From positions 1 to 19,010 of the forward strand of contig CAUSFO010000030.1 in the NCBI GenBank assembly GCA_963530895.1: 19,010 nt of DNA, read 5' to 3'. The position numbers were made by a program, and so were the translations under genes. Below, piece by piece: positions 6,577 through 14,583 of the stretch. Position 1 is the stretch's first letter; the number at the start of each line of letters is the position of its first letter. This DNA comes from JABCPE02 sp963530895 (GTDB lineage: Bacteria; Bacteroidota; Bacteroidia; Flavobacteriales; Weeksellaceae). The notes below the pieces were generated by a model. The model saw nothing but the letters and a program-made list of their open reading frames with translations. It had not been told where the DNA came from and did no database searches.

Positions 6577-7533
6577 TTAAAAAACTTCATTTACGATCTG
6601 TTTCACCCCTTCACTGCGCCCCATAGAATAATAATGTAATGCAGGAACTCCTCTTTCTTTCAGCTCTTTACTTTGGGCTGTACACCATTCTATTCCTACT
6701 TGTTTTATATCAGCAGCGGTTTTACATTTTGTAATTTCAATCACCAAATCATCTGGTAAATCCACCTTAAAACGATACGGAAGCATACTCAGCTGGCTTT
6801 TTGCTGTAATAGGTTTCAGCCCTGGGATTATCGGAATAGTTATGCCCTCTTCCCTGCATTTATCCACGAATTCAAAGAATTTTTGATTATCAAAAAACAT
6901 CTGCGTCACCACATAGTCCGCTCCTGCTTCTTGTTTTTTCTTTAGATTTAATACATCCTGATGCAGACTCGCTGCCTCCATATGTTTCTCTGGATACCCC
7001 GCAACGCCGATGCAGAAATTGGTTGGCGATGGCAGTTCTATATTATGGTCAAGATAAACCCCATCGTTCATTTGTTTGATTTGATGAACCAATTCAGAGG
7101 CGTGAGCATTTCCGTTTTTTTCTGGCTTGAAATAAGTCTCGGACTTCATCACATCACCACGAAGAGCCATCACATTATCTATCTCCAAGAAATCCAAGTC
7201 TATCAGGAAATTCTCCGTTTCCTCTCTATTAAAACCTCCACACAAGATATGCGGAATAGCATCTATATGATATCTGTTTTGGATTGCCGCACAGATACCC
7301 ACTGTTCCTGGGCGCTTTCTCACCACTCTCCTTTCCAATAGCCCATTTTCATGTTCTACATATTCGTATTCTTCTCTGTGATAAGTCACATTAATAAAAC
7401 TAGGATTATACTCCAAAAGAGGGTCTATAGCATCAAAAAACAAATTGATATTCTGTCCTTTAAGTGGTGGTAAAATCTCAAACGAAAAAAGGGTCTTACC
7501 ATTGGCTTTTTCTATGTGTTCTGTTACTTTCAT
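6577..7533 (-). CDS. metF: Methylenetetrahydrofolate reductase
   Basis: The 318-residue protein reduces 5,10-methylene-tetrahydrofolate to 5-methyl-tetrahydrofolate with FAD, supplying the methyl group used by MetH. FSFEILPP at 16-23 holds the catalytic Glu (E19), followed by INVTYHREE at 47-55. VMALRGD at 121-127 carries the Asp that contacts FAD in the E. coli enzyme. The phrase GADYVVTQMFFDN and an IPGLKPI block further on complete the TIM-barrel pattern. Compared with E. coli MetF there is an extra charged stretch around 55-75, which I believe is common in Bacteroidetes, though I cannot check that. The ATG overlaps the stop of the upstream outer-membrane-protein remnant (ATGA), and the gene is the last of the metH-metF run before a terminator. 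Confidence 0.97.
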   Translation of the reverse strand: MKVTEHIEKANGKTLFSFEILPPLKGQNINLFFDAIDPLLEYNPSFINVTYHREEYEYVEHENGLLERRVVRKRPGTVGICAAIQNRYHIDAIPHILCGGFNREETENFLIDLDFLEIDNVMALRGDVMKSETYFKPEKNGNAHASELVHQIKQMNDGVYLDHNIELPSPTNFCIGVAGYPEKHMEAASLHQDVLNLKKKQEAGADYVVTQMFFDNQKFFEFVDKCREEGITIPIIPGLKPITAKSQLSMLPYRFKVDLPDDLVIEITKCKTAADIKQVGIEWCTAQSKELKERGVPALHYYSMGRSEGVKQIVNEVF

Positions 7534-7786
7534 GATTGTCTATTTTGTTGTTTATTTTTAAATCTATACGCTACGCCCAAAGCTACGAAATTATCTGATT
7601 CCGATTTAAAAACAGAAAATCCTGCTATGGCGTCTAATTGTAAATCATTGGTTAAGAGATATTCCAGCCCAGCAGATAAATTATGTTTTGGTCTGGTCTG
7701 TCCGTATTGATAGGCTCTATTTCCTGCTCTTGTCCCCAAACATTTATTCCTAATAATAAGAATAACGCATACCAACTTATTCTCAT
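7530..7786 (-). pseudogene. Remnant of an outer-membrane beta-barrel (transporter-like) protein gene, internally deleted and frameshifted
   Basis: Two pieces of one gene are visible in different frames. From the ATG at 7786 to about 7690 the sequence reads as a signal peptide (hydrophobic MRISWYALFLLLGIN, then WGQ) followed by a TDRPDQ motif typical of the start of 'transporter' beta-barrel proteins of the phenol-degradation MetA type. The continuation lies in another frame and ends at 7530: an LSAGLEYLL strand, then a terminal GVAYRF strand and a basic tail. An 81-residue frame opens at 7775, but its first 30 residues are an out-of-frame reading of the signal peptide region. Intact members of this family, as I know them, run to some 230-260 residues, so the middle of the barrel is missing. 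The stop overlaps the metF start by four bases, so the ancestral gene was probably co-translated with metF. A functional short protein is unlikely. Confidence 0.65.
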
Positions 7787-7804
7787 TCTCTGTTCAAACC
7801 TAAT

Positions 7805-10477
7805 TTAAATATTTTGTTTTCCTGCCAAAATAGGATTCAACCATTTTCTAGCAAATTCCTCATCTACGCCCTTTCTTTCGGTATAGTCTTTCAGCTGGTC
7901 TTCACAGATTTTACCAACACCGAAATATTTTGCCTTTGCATTAGCGAAATAATACCCCGAAACCGCCGCCGTAGGATACATCGCCAGACCAGCATCCATC
8001 AGCTCTATACCGATAGTCTCTTTCACTTTCAGAAGTTCCCAAATCGTAGCCCTTTCCAAATGGTCTGGACACGCTGGATAGCCAGGAGCAGGGCGAATAC
8101 CCTTGTATTCCTCATCTATCAACTCCTCATTGCTAAGGTTTTCATCCGCTGCATATCCCCAGTATTCTTTTCTCACTTTCCAATGCAGAAATTCCGCAAA
8201 CGCCTCCGCAAACCTATCCGCCAAAGCCTTCGCCATGATGGTAGAATAGTCATCATTTTGAGCTTCATAATATTTCACCAATTCATCCGTACCGAAACCA
8301 GCCGTCACAGCGAAAGCACCTACATAGTCCTGTTTCCCAGAACTTTGAGGAGCTATAAAATCCGACAAGGCGAAATACTCCTTTCCTGCTGATTTTTTCA
8401 ACTGCTGGCGAAGTGTTCGGAAAACAAATTCTTCCCCATCTTTATCTAAAATAATATCATCTCGTTCATTAGAATTAGCTGGGAAAAGCCCAAAAATAGC
8501 CTTGGCTTTAAGCAATTTTTCGTTTAGAATTTTATCTAAAATCACCTGTGCATCAGCCCAAAGCTCACGAGCCTGTTCTCCTACTTTTTCATCTTCTAAA
8601 ATATTTGGATATCTGCCGTGCAAATCCCAGCTTCGGAAAAACGGAGACCAATCCACGAAAGGAAGAAGCTCACGGAAATCCTGATTTTCAATGATTGTAA
8701 TTCCTAATTTTTTAGGTTTAATGATGGTTTCGTTTTCCCAGTCTATTTTAAATTTCTTTTCTCTCGCTTCCTCTATGGATACATATTCTTTGTCTGTCTG
8801 TCGTGCCAAAAATTTCTCCCTAAACTCATCATATTCTTTCTTAAGCTCTTTTTTGTATTCAGCAGATCTTTCTTCGCTCAATAACGAATTCACTATATTC
8901 ACCGTTCGCGAGGCATCTCCGCCATGTACCACAGTATTGCGGTATTTTGGCGCAATTTTCACAGCGGTATGGGCTTTGGAAGTCGTTGCACCTCCTACCA
9001 ATAGCGGAAAATCCAGATTTTGCCTATCTAGTTCAGATGCTACATATTCCATTTCATCCAGACTCGGCGTAATCAAACCACTCAGCCCTATGATATCCAC
9101 CTTTTGTTCTATGGCTGTCTGAATGATTTTTTCACAAGGCACCATCACACCTAAATCTATGATTTCATAGTTGTTACACGCTAGCACCACACCCACGATA
9201 TTTTTACCAATATCATGAACATCGCCTTTCACTGTCGCCAAAAGAATTTTACCATTAGAAGGCTTGGAAGTGTCTTTTTCTGCTTCTATAAAAGGCTCTA
9301 AATAAGCCACTGCCCGTTTCATCACCCTTGCAGATTTTACCACTTGAGGAAGAAACATTTTTCCACTCCCGAAAAGGTCGCCCACTACGCTCATCCCAGT
9401 CATTAGATTGATTTCTATGACATCCAGTGGTCGTCTTGCTTCCTTCAAAGCCGCTTCCATATCTTCCTCTATGAATTTGTCCACGCCTTTTACCAATGAA
9501 TAGGTGATGCGTTCCTGCAAAGGCTGTTCGCGCCAAGACAGGTCTTCTACTTTTTCTTTTTTGACTGATTTTACTTTTTCGGAATAGTCCAGCAAACGCT
9601 CCGTAGCATCATCTCTTCGGTCTAGTATCACATCTTCTACCAGCTCCAAAAGGTCTTTAGGAATTTCATCATAGACTTCCAGCATCGTAGGGTTTACAAT
9701 TCCCATATTCATCCCTGCTTTTATGGCGTGATATAGAAATACTGAGTGCATCGCTTCCCGCACCGCATCATTTCCTCTAAACGAAAACGAAACATTAGAA
9801 ACCCCGCCACTCACAGACACATATGGAAGATTCTGGCGAACCCACCTTGTTGCTTCTATAAAATCAATTGCATTTCGCCTATGCTCCTCCATTCCCGTGG
9901 CTACAGGGAAAATATTAAGGTCAAAAATAATATCCTCTGGCGGAAAGCCTACTTTATCCACCAAGATTCTATACGAGCGCTCCGCGATCTCTATTCTTCG
10001 CTGGTAATTATCGGCTTGGCTCACTTCATCGAAAGCCATTACAATAACTGCCGCACCGTATCTTTTTATAATTTTCGCTTGGCGGATAAATTCCTCTTCT
10101 CCCTCTTTTAAACTAATGGAATTCACCACCGATTTTCCCTGAACCACCTGCAGACCAGCTTCTAAAATCTCCCAACGGGAAGAGTCTATCATAATCGGAA
10201 TACGAGCAATGTCAGGCTCTGAAGCTATCAGATTGAGAAATTTCACCATCGAGGCTTTCCCATCTATCAGCCCATCATCCATATTTACATCCAAAATCTG
10301 AGCTCCTCCTTCCACCTGATTTCGGGCTATTTCTAAGGCCTCTGTAAAATTCCCTTCGCCTATCAGCCTCAAAAATTTTTTTGACCCTGCTACATTCGTT
10401 CGTTCTCCTACATTCACAAAATTAGATTCTGGCGTAATTATGAGCGGCTCAAGCCCTGAAAGTTTTAAATATCTCAT
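7805..10477 (-). CDS. metH: Methionine synthase, C-terminal part (folate-, cobalamin- and AdoMet-binding domains)
   Basis: This 890-residue protein carries everything of B12-dependent methionine synthase except the homocysteine domain. The pterin-binding domain spans about 15-270 (VNVGERTN at 21-28, DVNMDDG at 63-69, MIDSS at 96-100). The B12-binding helical cap covers about 320-400. The Rossmann domain has DVHDIGKN at 419-426, with His421 as the lower cobalt ligand, and LVGGATTSKAHT near 493-504. The activation domain spans about 590-890 and its AdoMet-binding motif RPAPGYPACPDH is at 795-806. The missing homocysteine/zinc domain is encoded by the gene at 11814-12815, and the two proteins must work together. 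An ompA gene with its own promoter and terminator lies between them. The gene sits 18 bases upstream of the outer-membrane remnant and metF. All catalytic motifs are intact. Confidence 0.97.
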   Translation of the reverse strand: MRYLKLSGLEPLIITPESNFVNVGERTNVAGSKKFLRLIGEGNFTEALEIARNQVEGGAQILDVNMDDGLIDGKASMVKFLNLIASEPDIARIPIMIDSSRWEILEAGLQVVQGKSVVNSISLKEGEEEFIRQAKIIKRYGAAVIVMAFDEVSQADNYQRRIEIAERSYRILVDKVGFPPEDIIFDLNIFPVATGMEEHRRNAIDFIEATRWVRQNLPYVSVSGGVSNVSFSFRGNDAVREAMHSVFLYHAIKAGMNMGIVNPTMLEVYDEIPKDLLELVEDVILDRRDDATERLLDYSEKVKSVKKEKVEDLSWREQPLQERITYSLVKGVDKFIEEDMEAALKEARRPLDVIEINLMTGMSVVGDLFGSGKMFLPQVVKSARVMKRAVAYLEPFIEAEKDTSKPSNGKILLATVKGDVHDIGKNIVGVVLACNNYEIIDLGVMVPCEKIIQTAIEQKVDIIGLSGLITPSLDEMEYVASELDRQNLDFPLLVGGATTSKAHTAVKIAPKYRNTVVHGGDASRTVNIVNSLLSEERSAEYKKELKKEYDEFREKFLARQTDKEYVSIEEAREKKFKIDWENETIIKPKKLGITIIENQDFRELLPFVDWSPFFRSWDLHGRYPNILEDEKVGEQARELWADAQVILDKILNEKLLKAKAIFGLFPANSNERDDIILDKDGEEFVFRTLRQQLKKSAGKEYFALSDFIAPQSSGKQDYVGAFAVTAGFGTDELVKYYEAQNDDYSTIMAKALADRFAEAFAEFLHWKVRKEYWGYAADENLSNEELIDEEYKGIRPAPGYPACPDHLERATIWELLKVKETIGIELMDAGLAMYPTAAVSGYYFANAKAKYFGVGKICEDQLKDYTERKGVDEEFARKWLNPILAGKQNI

Positions 10478-10543
10478 GTATGGTTATTTTCAGTTAAAAT
10501 TATAAAAATCCAAAGGTAAGTTTTTTAAAAAACATAAAAAAAT

Positions 10544-10571
10544 AGGAAGGTAAAAATTTACCTTCCTTTTT
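10544..10571. terminator. Terminator of the ompA gene (bidirectional shape)
   Basis: AGGAAGGTAAA (10544-10554) and TTTACCTTCCT (10557-10567) are perfect inverted copies, with a T-run on the right and a run of A on the left. On the minus strand it follows the ompA stop by about 27 bases and ends in ATTTTTTTA. It should stop ompA transcripts before metH. The remaining 10478-10540 is AT-rich, with no convincing metH promoter. Confidence 0.85.
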
Positions 10572-10597
10572 GTTATGAAACATTGAACAATTTTAAA

Positions 10598-11728
10598 TTA
10601 TTCTTTGATAGTAGCAATACTTACTCTGTTCCAATCTGGTTCTGAGAACATGTGACCAATACCGTTTCCTTCTGCTACGATACGATCTCCATCAATTTTG
10701 TATTGTTTAACAAGAACAGCTTTAACTGCTTCTGCACGAGCTTTAGCGATTCTTTCGTTAACTTCAACACTTCCTTCTGGTGAAGCAAATCCTTTGATAA
10801 CAACTTTACTGTTAGGATATTTCTTCAAATAAGTAGCGATTCTAGCTACATTCGGTTGTTGAGAAGGAGCGATGATAGTTTTTCCTTGCGCGAAAGTAAC
10901 TACAGACTCTAGAGTTCTCTTAGTTTCTACCACAGTTTCTACTTCTGGTTTTCTGTTACGAGCTTCTGCTAATTCTCCTTCCAATTCGTGGATACGGTTT
11001 CTAGCATCTCTCAATTCTCTATCTTTTTCGCTCAATTCTCCACGAAGTGCTCCAGAGTTATCCTCTACTACAGGTGCAGACGCCTGAGCTGCAGTGATGT
11101 GGTGAGCTCCGTTGCTTCCTTTAAATCTGTAAACAATTCCTAAACTTGCTTGTGTTAAAGAAGCATTATTGTTAAGGCTATGTTCTTGCTGATCTGCAGG
11201 TGTCAAACCGTATAGGATTGATGGACTAAGTTTAACAGCCCAAGCTTTAGAAGAACCTAAGTTAAGCAAGAAGTTAGCACCAGCTTTAACAGTCATTTCA
11301 TTATTATCGCTTCTACCTGGACTATAAGAATGGTACCATCCTGGTCCAGCAAAAACTTCTACTTCAAATGTACGAGGCGCTCCTTTGTATCCTGCAAAGA
11401 TATTGCTAAGATTAAAGTTACCTAACATAGCCACATTAGTATGCTCAATAAGCAATGGGTTACGATACCCATCTACATTATCATTAATATAAGCAACACC
11501 ATCTGCACTAAGACGGAAGCTAGGAGAAATTTGTTTTCCTACTTCTACACCAAAGTTAAGTCTTGTAGACTTAAAGAAAGGATGTCCTGTAGTTGGAGTG
11601 TATCCTCCTACATTCACACCTACTTGCCAGTTATCAAAAAATTTACTGTTGCTAATACTGCTAACACTCTGTGCATTAGCTGCTACTGCAGCACCTGCTA
11701 ACATTACTGATAAGAAAATCTTCTTCAT
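10598..11728 (-). CDS. OmpA-family outer membrane protein
   Basis: The 376 residues begin with a clear signal peptide (MKKIFLSVMLAGAAVAANAQ, cleavage after about 20). An N-terminal beta-barrel region covers about 30-205, ending in the strand LGIVYRF. A charged heptad-like linker (about 219-262) precedes the C-terminal OmpA domain (about 270-376) that anchors the outer membrane to peptidoglycan. In that domain FASPEGSVEVNERIAKARAEAV (314-335, shown in part) keeps Gly319, Asn324 and the Arg pair, but the usual peptidoglycan-binding Asp is replaced by Ser316, as in the ASPEG-type Bacteroidetes OmpAs. A final NRV at 368-370 is conserved. The codon use is more uniform than in its neighbours, which suggests high expression. 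It has its own -7 box and terminator and is unrelated to methionine synthesis, although it separates the metH halves. Confidence 0.92.
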   Translation of the reverse strand: MKKIFLSVMLAGAAVAANAQSVSSISNSKFFDNWQVGVNVGGYTPTTGHPFFKSTRLNFGVEVGKQISPSFRLSADGVAYINDNVDGYRNPLLIEHTNVAMLGNFNLSNIFAGYKGAPRTFEVEVFAGPGWYHSYSPGRSDNNEMTVKAGANFLLNLGSSKAWAVKLSPSILYGLTPADQQEHSLNNNASLTQASLGIVYRFKGSNGAHHITAAQASAPVVEDNSGALRGELSEKDRELRDARNRIHELEGELAEARNRKPEVETVVETKRTLESVVTFAQGKTIIAPSQQPNVARIATYLKKYPNSKVVIKGFASPEGSVEVNERIAKARAEAVKAVLVKQYKIDGDRIVAEGNGIGHMFSEPDWNRVSIATIKE

Positions 11729-11757
11729 TTCTAAACTAATTTTATGAATTAATGGTG

Positions 11758-11765
11758 CAAATATA
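11758..11765 (-). promoter_or_regulatory. Bacteroidetes -7 box of the ompA promoter
   Basis: On the minus strand TATATTTG, followed by CACC, is a perfect TAnnTTTG. Transcription would start near 11754, giving a leader of about 26 bases before the ATG at 11728. The -33 TTTG element is not evident. The position directly after the metH N-terminal gene means ompA can be read independently of the methionine genes. Confidence 0.65.
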
Positions 11766-11813
11766 CATTTTATTTCGAAAGAGCATATTTATTTTATGAT
11801 TTTTTAACACTTT

Positions 11814-12815
11814 TTAAGTATTTTTTCTTGGTTTATAGCCTTTTGCAAGGTCTGCAAGAGCCTTTATATGCTCTGGCGTAGTACCACAGCAACCACCAAT
11901 AATGTTTATCAATCCTTTATCCAGATACTCTTTTATCTGTTCTGCGGTCTGCTCAGGAGTTTCATCATACTGCCCAAAAGCATTAGGAAGCCCAGCATTT
12001 GGATGAGCTGAAATTCTAAAGTGAGTTTGTGGAGCGACAGCCTCTAAATATGGAACAAGCTGTTTCGCACCCAAAGCACAATTAAACCCAATACTCAGCA
12101 AATCCAAATGAGAAACCGAAATAAGGAAAGCCTCCGCAGTCTGTCCGCTCAGGGTACGCCCAGAGGCATCGGTAATAGTCCCTGAAACCATCGTAGGAAT
12201 GCGGATTCCTCTCTCCTCCTGAATTTCATCAATCGCAAAAAGAGCCGCCTTTGCATTGAGCGTGTCAAAAATAGTTTCCACCAAAAGAATATCTGCTCCG
12301 CCATCTAATAGCGCCTCTGCTTGTTGTTTATAAGCATTTCTAAGTTCATCAAAGGTAATAGCTCTGTAGCCTGGGTCATTCACATCTGGGCTGAGACTGG
12401 CTGTTTTATTGGTCGGCCCGATAGAACCTGCCACAAATCTCGGTTTGTCTGGAGTTTTAGCAGTGTAATCATCACATGCTTTTCGGGCAAGTTTTGCAGA
12501 TTCATAGTTCAATTGATAAACAAAATCCTCCATATGGTAGTCCGCCATCGCAATGGTCGTGCTGGAAAAAGTATTGGTCTCTATAATGTCCGCTCCAGCC
12601 TCCAGATATTGTCTGTGGATTTCATCTATCACGCTGGGTTTGGTAATGGACAGCATATCATTATTCCCTTTCACAGGATATGCCCAATCACGAAACTGCT
12701 CGCCACGATAGTCTTCTTCGGTAAGATTATACTTCTGAATCATCGTTCCCATGGCTCCATCCAGAATCAAAATCCGATGCTCCAATGCATCATTTAGTTG
12801 TTTTGTATTTTTCAA
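11814..12815 (-). CDS. metH: Methionine synthase, N-terminal homocysteine S-methyltransferase part
   Basis: This 333-residue TIM-barrel domain binds homocysteine through zinc. LILDGAMGTMIQ at 16-27 is the family's first strand. The zinc ligands are visible as Cys246 (FNCALGA) and Cys309/Cys310 (GGCCGTTP). ETNTFSST at 79-86 is also conserved. It corresponds to roughly the first 330 residues of full-length E. coli MetH, and the rest is encoded at 7805-10477. The start is TTG at 12815: an in-frame stop (the end of the upstream gene) lies 21-18 bases before it, and the only downstream ATGs would remove the first beta-strand. It follows the DUF6892-like gene by 18 bases and is probably co-transcribed with it. 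No terminator is obvious before the ompA promoter. Confidence 0.96.
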   Translation of the reverse strand: MKNTKQLNDALEHRILILDGAMGTMIQKYNLTEEDYRGEQFRDWAYPVKGNNDMLSITKPSVIDEIHRQYLEAGADIIETNTFSSTTIAMADYHMEDFVYQLNYESAKLARKACDDYTAKTPDKPRFVAGSIGPTNKTASLSPDVNDPGYRAITFDELRNAYKQQAEALLDGGADILLVETIFDTLNAKAALFAIDEIQEERGIRIPTMVSGTITDASGRTLSGQTAEAFLISVSHLDLLSIGFNCALGAKQLVPYLEAVAPQTHFRISAHPNAGLPNAFGQYDETPEQTAEQIKEYLDKGLINIIGGCCGTTPEHIKALADLAKGYKPRKNT

Positions 12816-12833
12816 GTTTATTTTATTTAAATA

Positions 12834-13802
12834 TTAGTTTCCTATTTCTATTCCTTTATTCTTCAAAAATTCACGCACTTCATCATTGATATTAAAAGCG
12901 GTTATTTTCTTTAATCGAGGAAAATTTTCTACATCCTCAAAGGACTGAACATTATAAACCTCATCCTCGCCATCCCACTGCGGAGAAATCTGCATGTAGA
13001 TTTCATTTCCTCCCTCTTGATAAAGTTCTGTGATTTTTTCTGTCCATTTTTTAGGAATTTCCAAATTTCGGAAATATTCCAAAGCTTCTGGAATAGGCTC
13101 ATAGCCCTCCTCATCTGGATTTATCTCCCGCTCTGCGTATTCTACAAAATCATAAATATCAAATTTTGGTTTTAGTAAATCCTGATTATACATCAGTTCC
13201 TCTATAACCAATAATTTAAAATTAAAATCCTTAAAATCAACAACTTCGCCTTTTTCCTTTTTAAATTTATATGGATTTTTCTTTTTAGATTTAGGCTTTG
13301 GTTCTGTCTGACAAATACAGACACTCATGATTTCCTGTGGCTGACAGTTTTCTTCTTTTTCGCTGGCTATACGGGCAGAAATCTCCATTTTACCAACATT
13401 AAACTCAACAAAAAGGTAATCCTCTTTTTTGATTTTAATCACTTCTTGATAAGGTTTTCCATCAATCAAAAATTCTCCAGAAAAAGGATTTTCAGGAGAA
13501 AATGGATAAGGCTTGGTTTTTGAAATCTGCAGATTCAGTTCCACCACCTTTCCTTGGAATTTCTCCAAAGCATCAATCCCTAAATCATCCCAAGAGTAGC
13601 GCGAAGGAAGCACATAGCCATCCTCATTGACCTTGCCATCACTCATTTGGATACGGGTAGGCTCGCCCAAAATTTCTTTTAAATCAGAATATAAAAACGG
13701 AAAAGAAAAAACTTTTCCATTTATCTTAAAATTCTCTTTATCAACATGAATATTGACTGATTTCCTCTCCTTTTTTCCGAAAATTTTATCCCAAAAAAAC
13801 AT
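12834..13802 (-). CDS. Hypothetical protein, DUF6892/DUF7738-like two-domain
   Basis: Function unknown. The 322 residues fall into an N-terminal beta-rich part (about 15-145, starting with a VDKENFKINGKVFSFPF segment, DUF7738-like), a Lys-rich linker (about 168-188), and a C-terminal part (about 190-305). The C-terminal part has FKLLVIEELMYNQDLL, EEGYEPIPEALEYF and QWDGEDEVYNV segments that I recall from DUF6892 proteins. No signal peptide or membrane segment is present, so it should be cytosolic. In other genomes, to my knowledge, such proteins occur singly or near SUKH-type immunity genes. It starts two bases after the end of the DKNYY lipoprotein gene, so the pair is probably translationally linked, and it ends 18 bases before the metH N-terminal gene. 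The DUF numbers are from memory and carry moderate confidence; that this is a real gene is secure. Confidence 0.75.
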   Translation of the reverse strand: MFFWDKIFGKKERKSVNIHVDKENFKINGKVFSFPFLYSDLKEILGEPTRIQMSDGKVNEDGYVLPSRYSWDDLGIDALEKFQGKVVELNLQISKTKPYPFSPENPFSGEFLIDGKPYQEVIKIKKEDYLFVEFNVGKMEISARIASEKEENCQPQEIMSVCICQTEPKPKSKKKNPYKFKKEKGEVVDFKDFNFKLLVIEELMYNQDLLKPKFDIYDFVEYAEREINPDEEGYEPIPEALEYFRNLEIPKKWTEKITELYQEGGNEIYMQISPQWDGEDEVYNVQSFEDVENFPRLKKITAFNINDEVREFLKNKGIEIGN

Positions 13803-13804
13803 GT

Positions 13805-14563
13805 TTATTTCTTTTTGTCTGCATCCATATATATTTTTTTATCTTCTTCTGTAATAGGGCCTTCGTTCCTTTCAAATTCAAATATATACTTGTCATCATA
13901 TCCATGGATACCAGTATCTAAAGCTTTAAAGGTCTTAGGATTAGCTCCTTTTACAATTTTATTACGACAAAAAACTCTGTATTGGTCTTTGATGTAGTAT
14001 GAACTCACGATTTCTGCTGTTTTATAATCCAAAGAATCTATTCTCTCCTTATTATGATAATAGTATTTATCGTCTTTTCCCCAATCTTCATCTATTGCTA
14101 TGAATTTTTTTGGGTCTACATTTTCCAGCTGGTCGTAAATATGATAAACTCCTTTCTTATCACGCCCCCAATTATCTTTTATCACTTGGAAAGTTTTAGG
14201 GTCAGCTCCCTTTACCACATTGTTATCTAGACCATCATAATACCGAAGCATATACACACTATCTTTATCTCGCCAATAATACTTCTTAATCTGCTCAAAA
14301 GTAGCAGGGTCTGCTTTCAGCTTAGCAAGTTCCAAAAATACATAATTTTTATCCTTACCTAAATGAAGATCTACATCATTTTTTATAACTTCAAATGTTT
14401 CTGCATCAGCATCTTCTACAAGGGTTGTTTCTTTGGACATATTGCCACCATGTATCCACTTATAATAGACCTTACCATCCTTTATTTCGTATCCTAAATT
14501 ACACGAAATAAGAACAATACTCAATATCAAAAACAAACTAATTTTTTTTGTTAATCTTGTCAT
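13805..14563 (-). CDS. DKNYY-repeat lipoprotein
   Basis: The 252 residues begin with a lipoprotein signal (MTRLTKKISLFLILSIVLIS then Cys21), so the mature protein should be lipid-anchored at Cys21. The rest consists of about six degenerate repeats, with a core of a [D/N]PKTF-like turn, then W-G-[R/K]-D-K and V-Y. They lie near 52-76, 85-104, 121-140, 150-169, 179-197 and 207-228. This matches the DKNYY family, which I know from Bacteroidetes and Fusobacteria as a repeat protein of unknown role, sometimes linked to polymorphic toxin immunity. It lies 20 bases after metZ and two bases before the DUF6892-like gene. No catalytic residues are evident. Confidence 0.85.
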   Translation of the reverse strand: MTRLTKKISLFLILSIVLISCNLGYEIKDGKVYYKWIHGGNMSKETTLVEDADAETFEVIKNDVDLHLGKDKNYVFLELAKLKADPATFEQIKKYYWRDKDSVYMLRYYDGLDNNVVKGADPKTFQVIKDNWGRDKKGVYHIYDQLENVDPKKFIAIDEDWGKDDKYYYHNKERIDSLDYKTAEIVSSYYIKDQYRVFCRNKIVKGANPKTFKALDTGIHGYDDKYIFEFERNEGPITEEDKKIYMDADKKK

Positions 14564-14583
14564 ATTTATTTTTATTTTAAAAT

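Noticed and set aside
7795..7802. TAGGTTTG -7 box before the outer-membrane remnant
   Set aside because: The consensus match is exact, but it lies 8 bases from the ATG, has no -33 element, and fits coincidence within the metH-metF spacer; kept only as a weak possibility.
9255..9536. 93-residue minus-strand frame inside metH
   Set aside because: It overlaps metH in another frame, and the metH domains there are intact and conserved.
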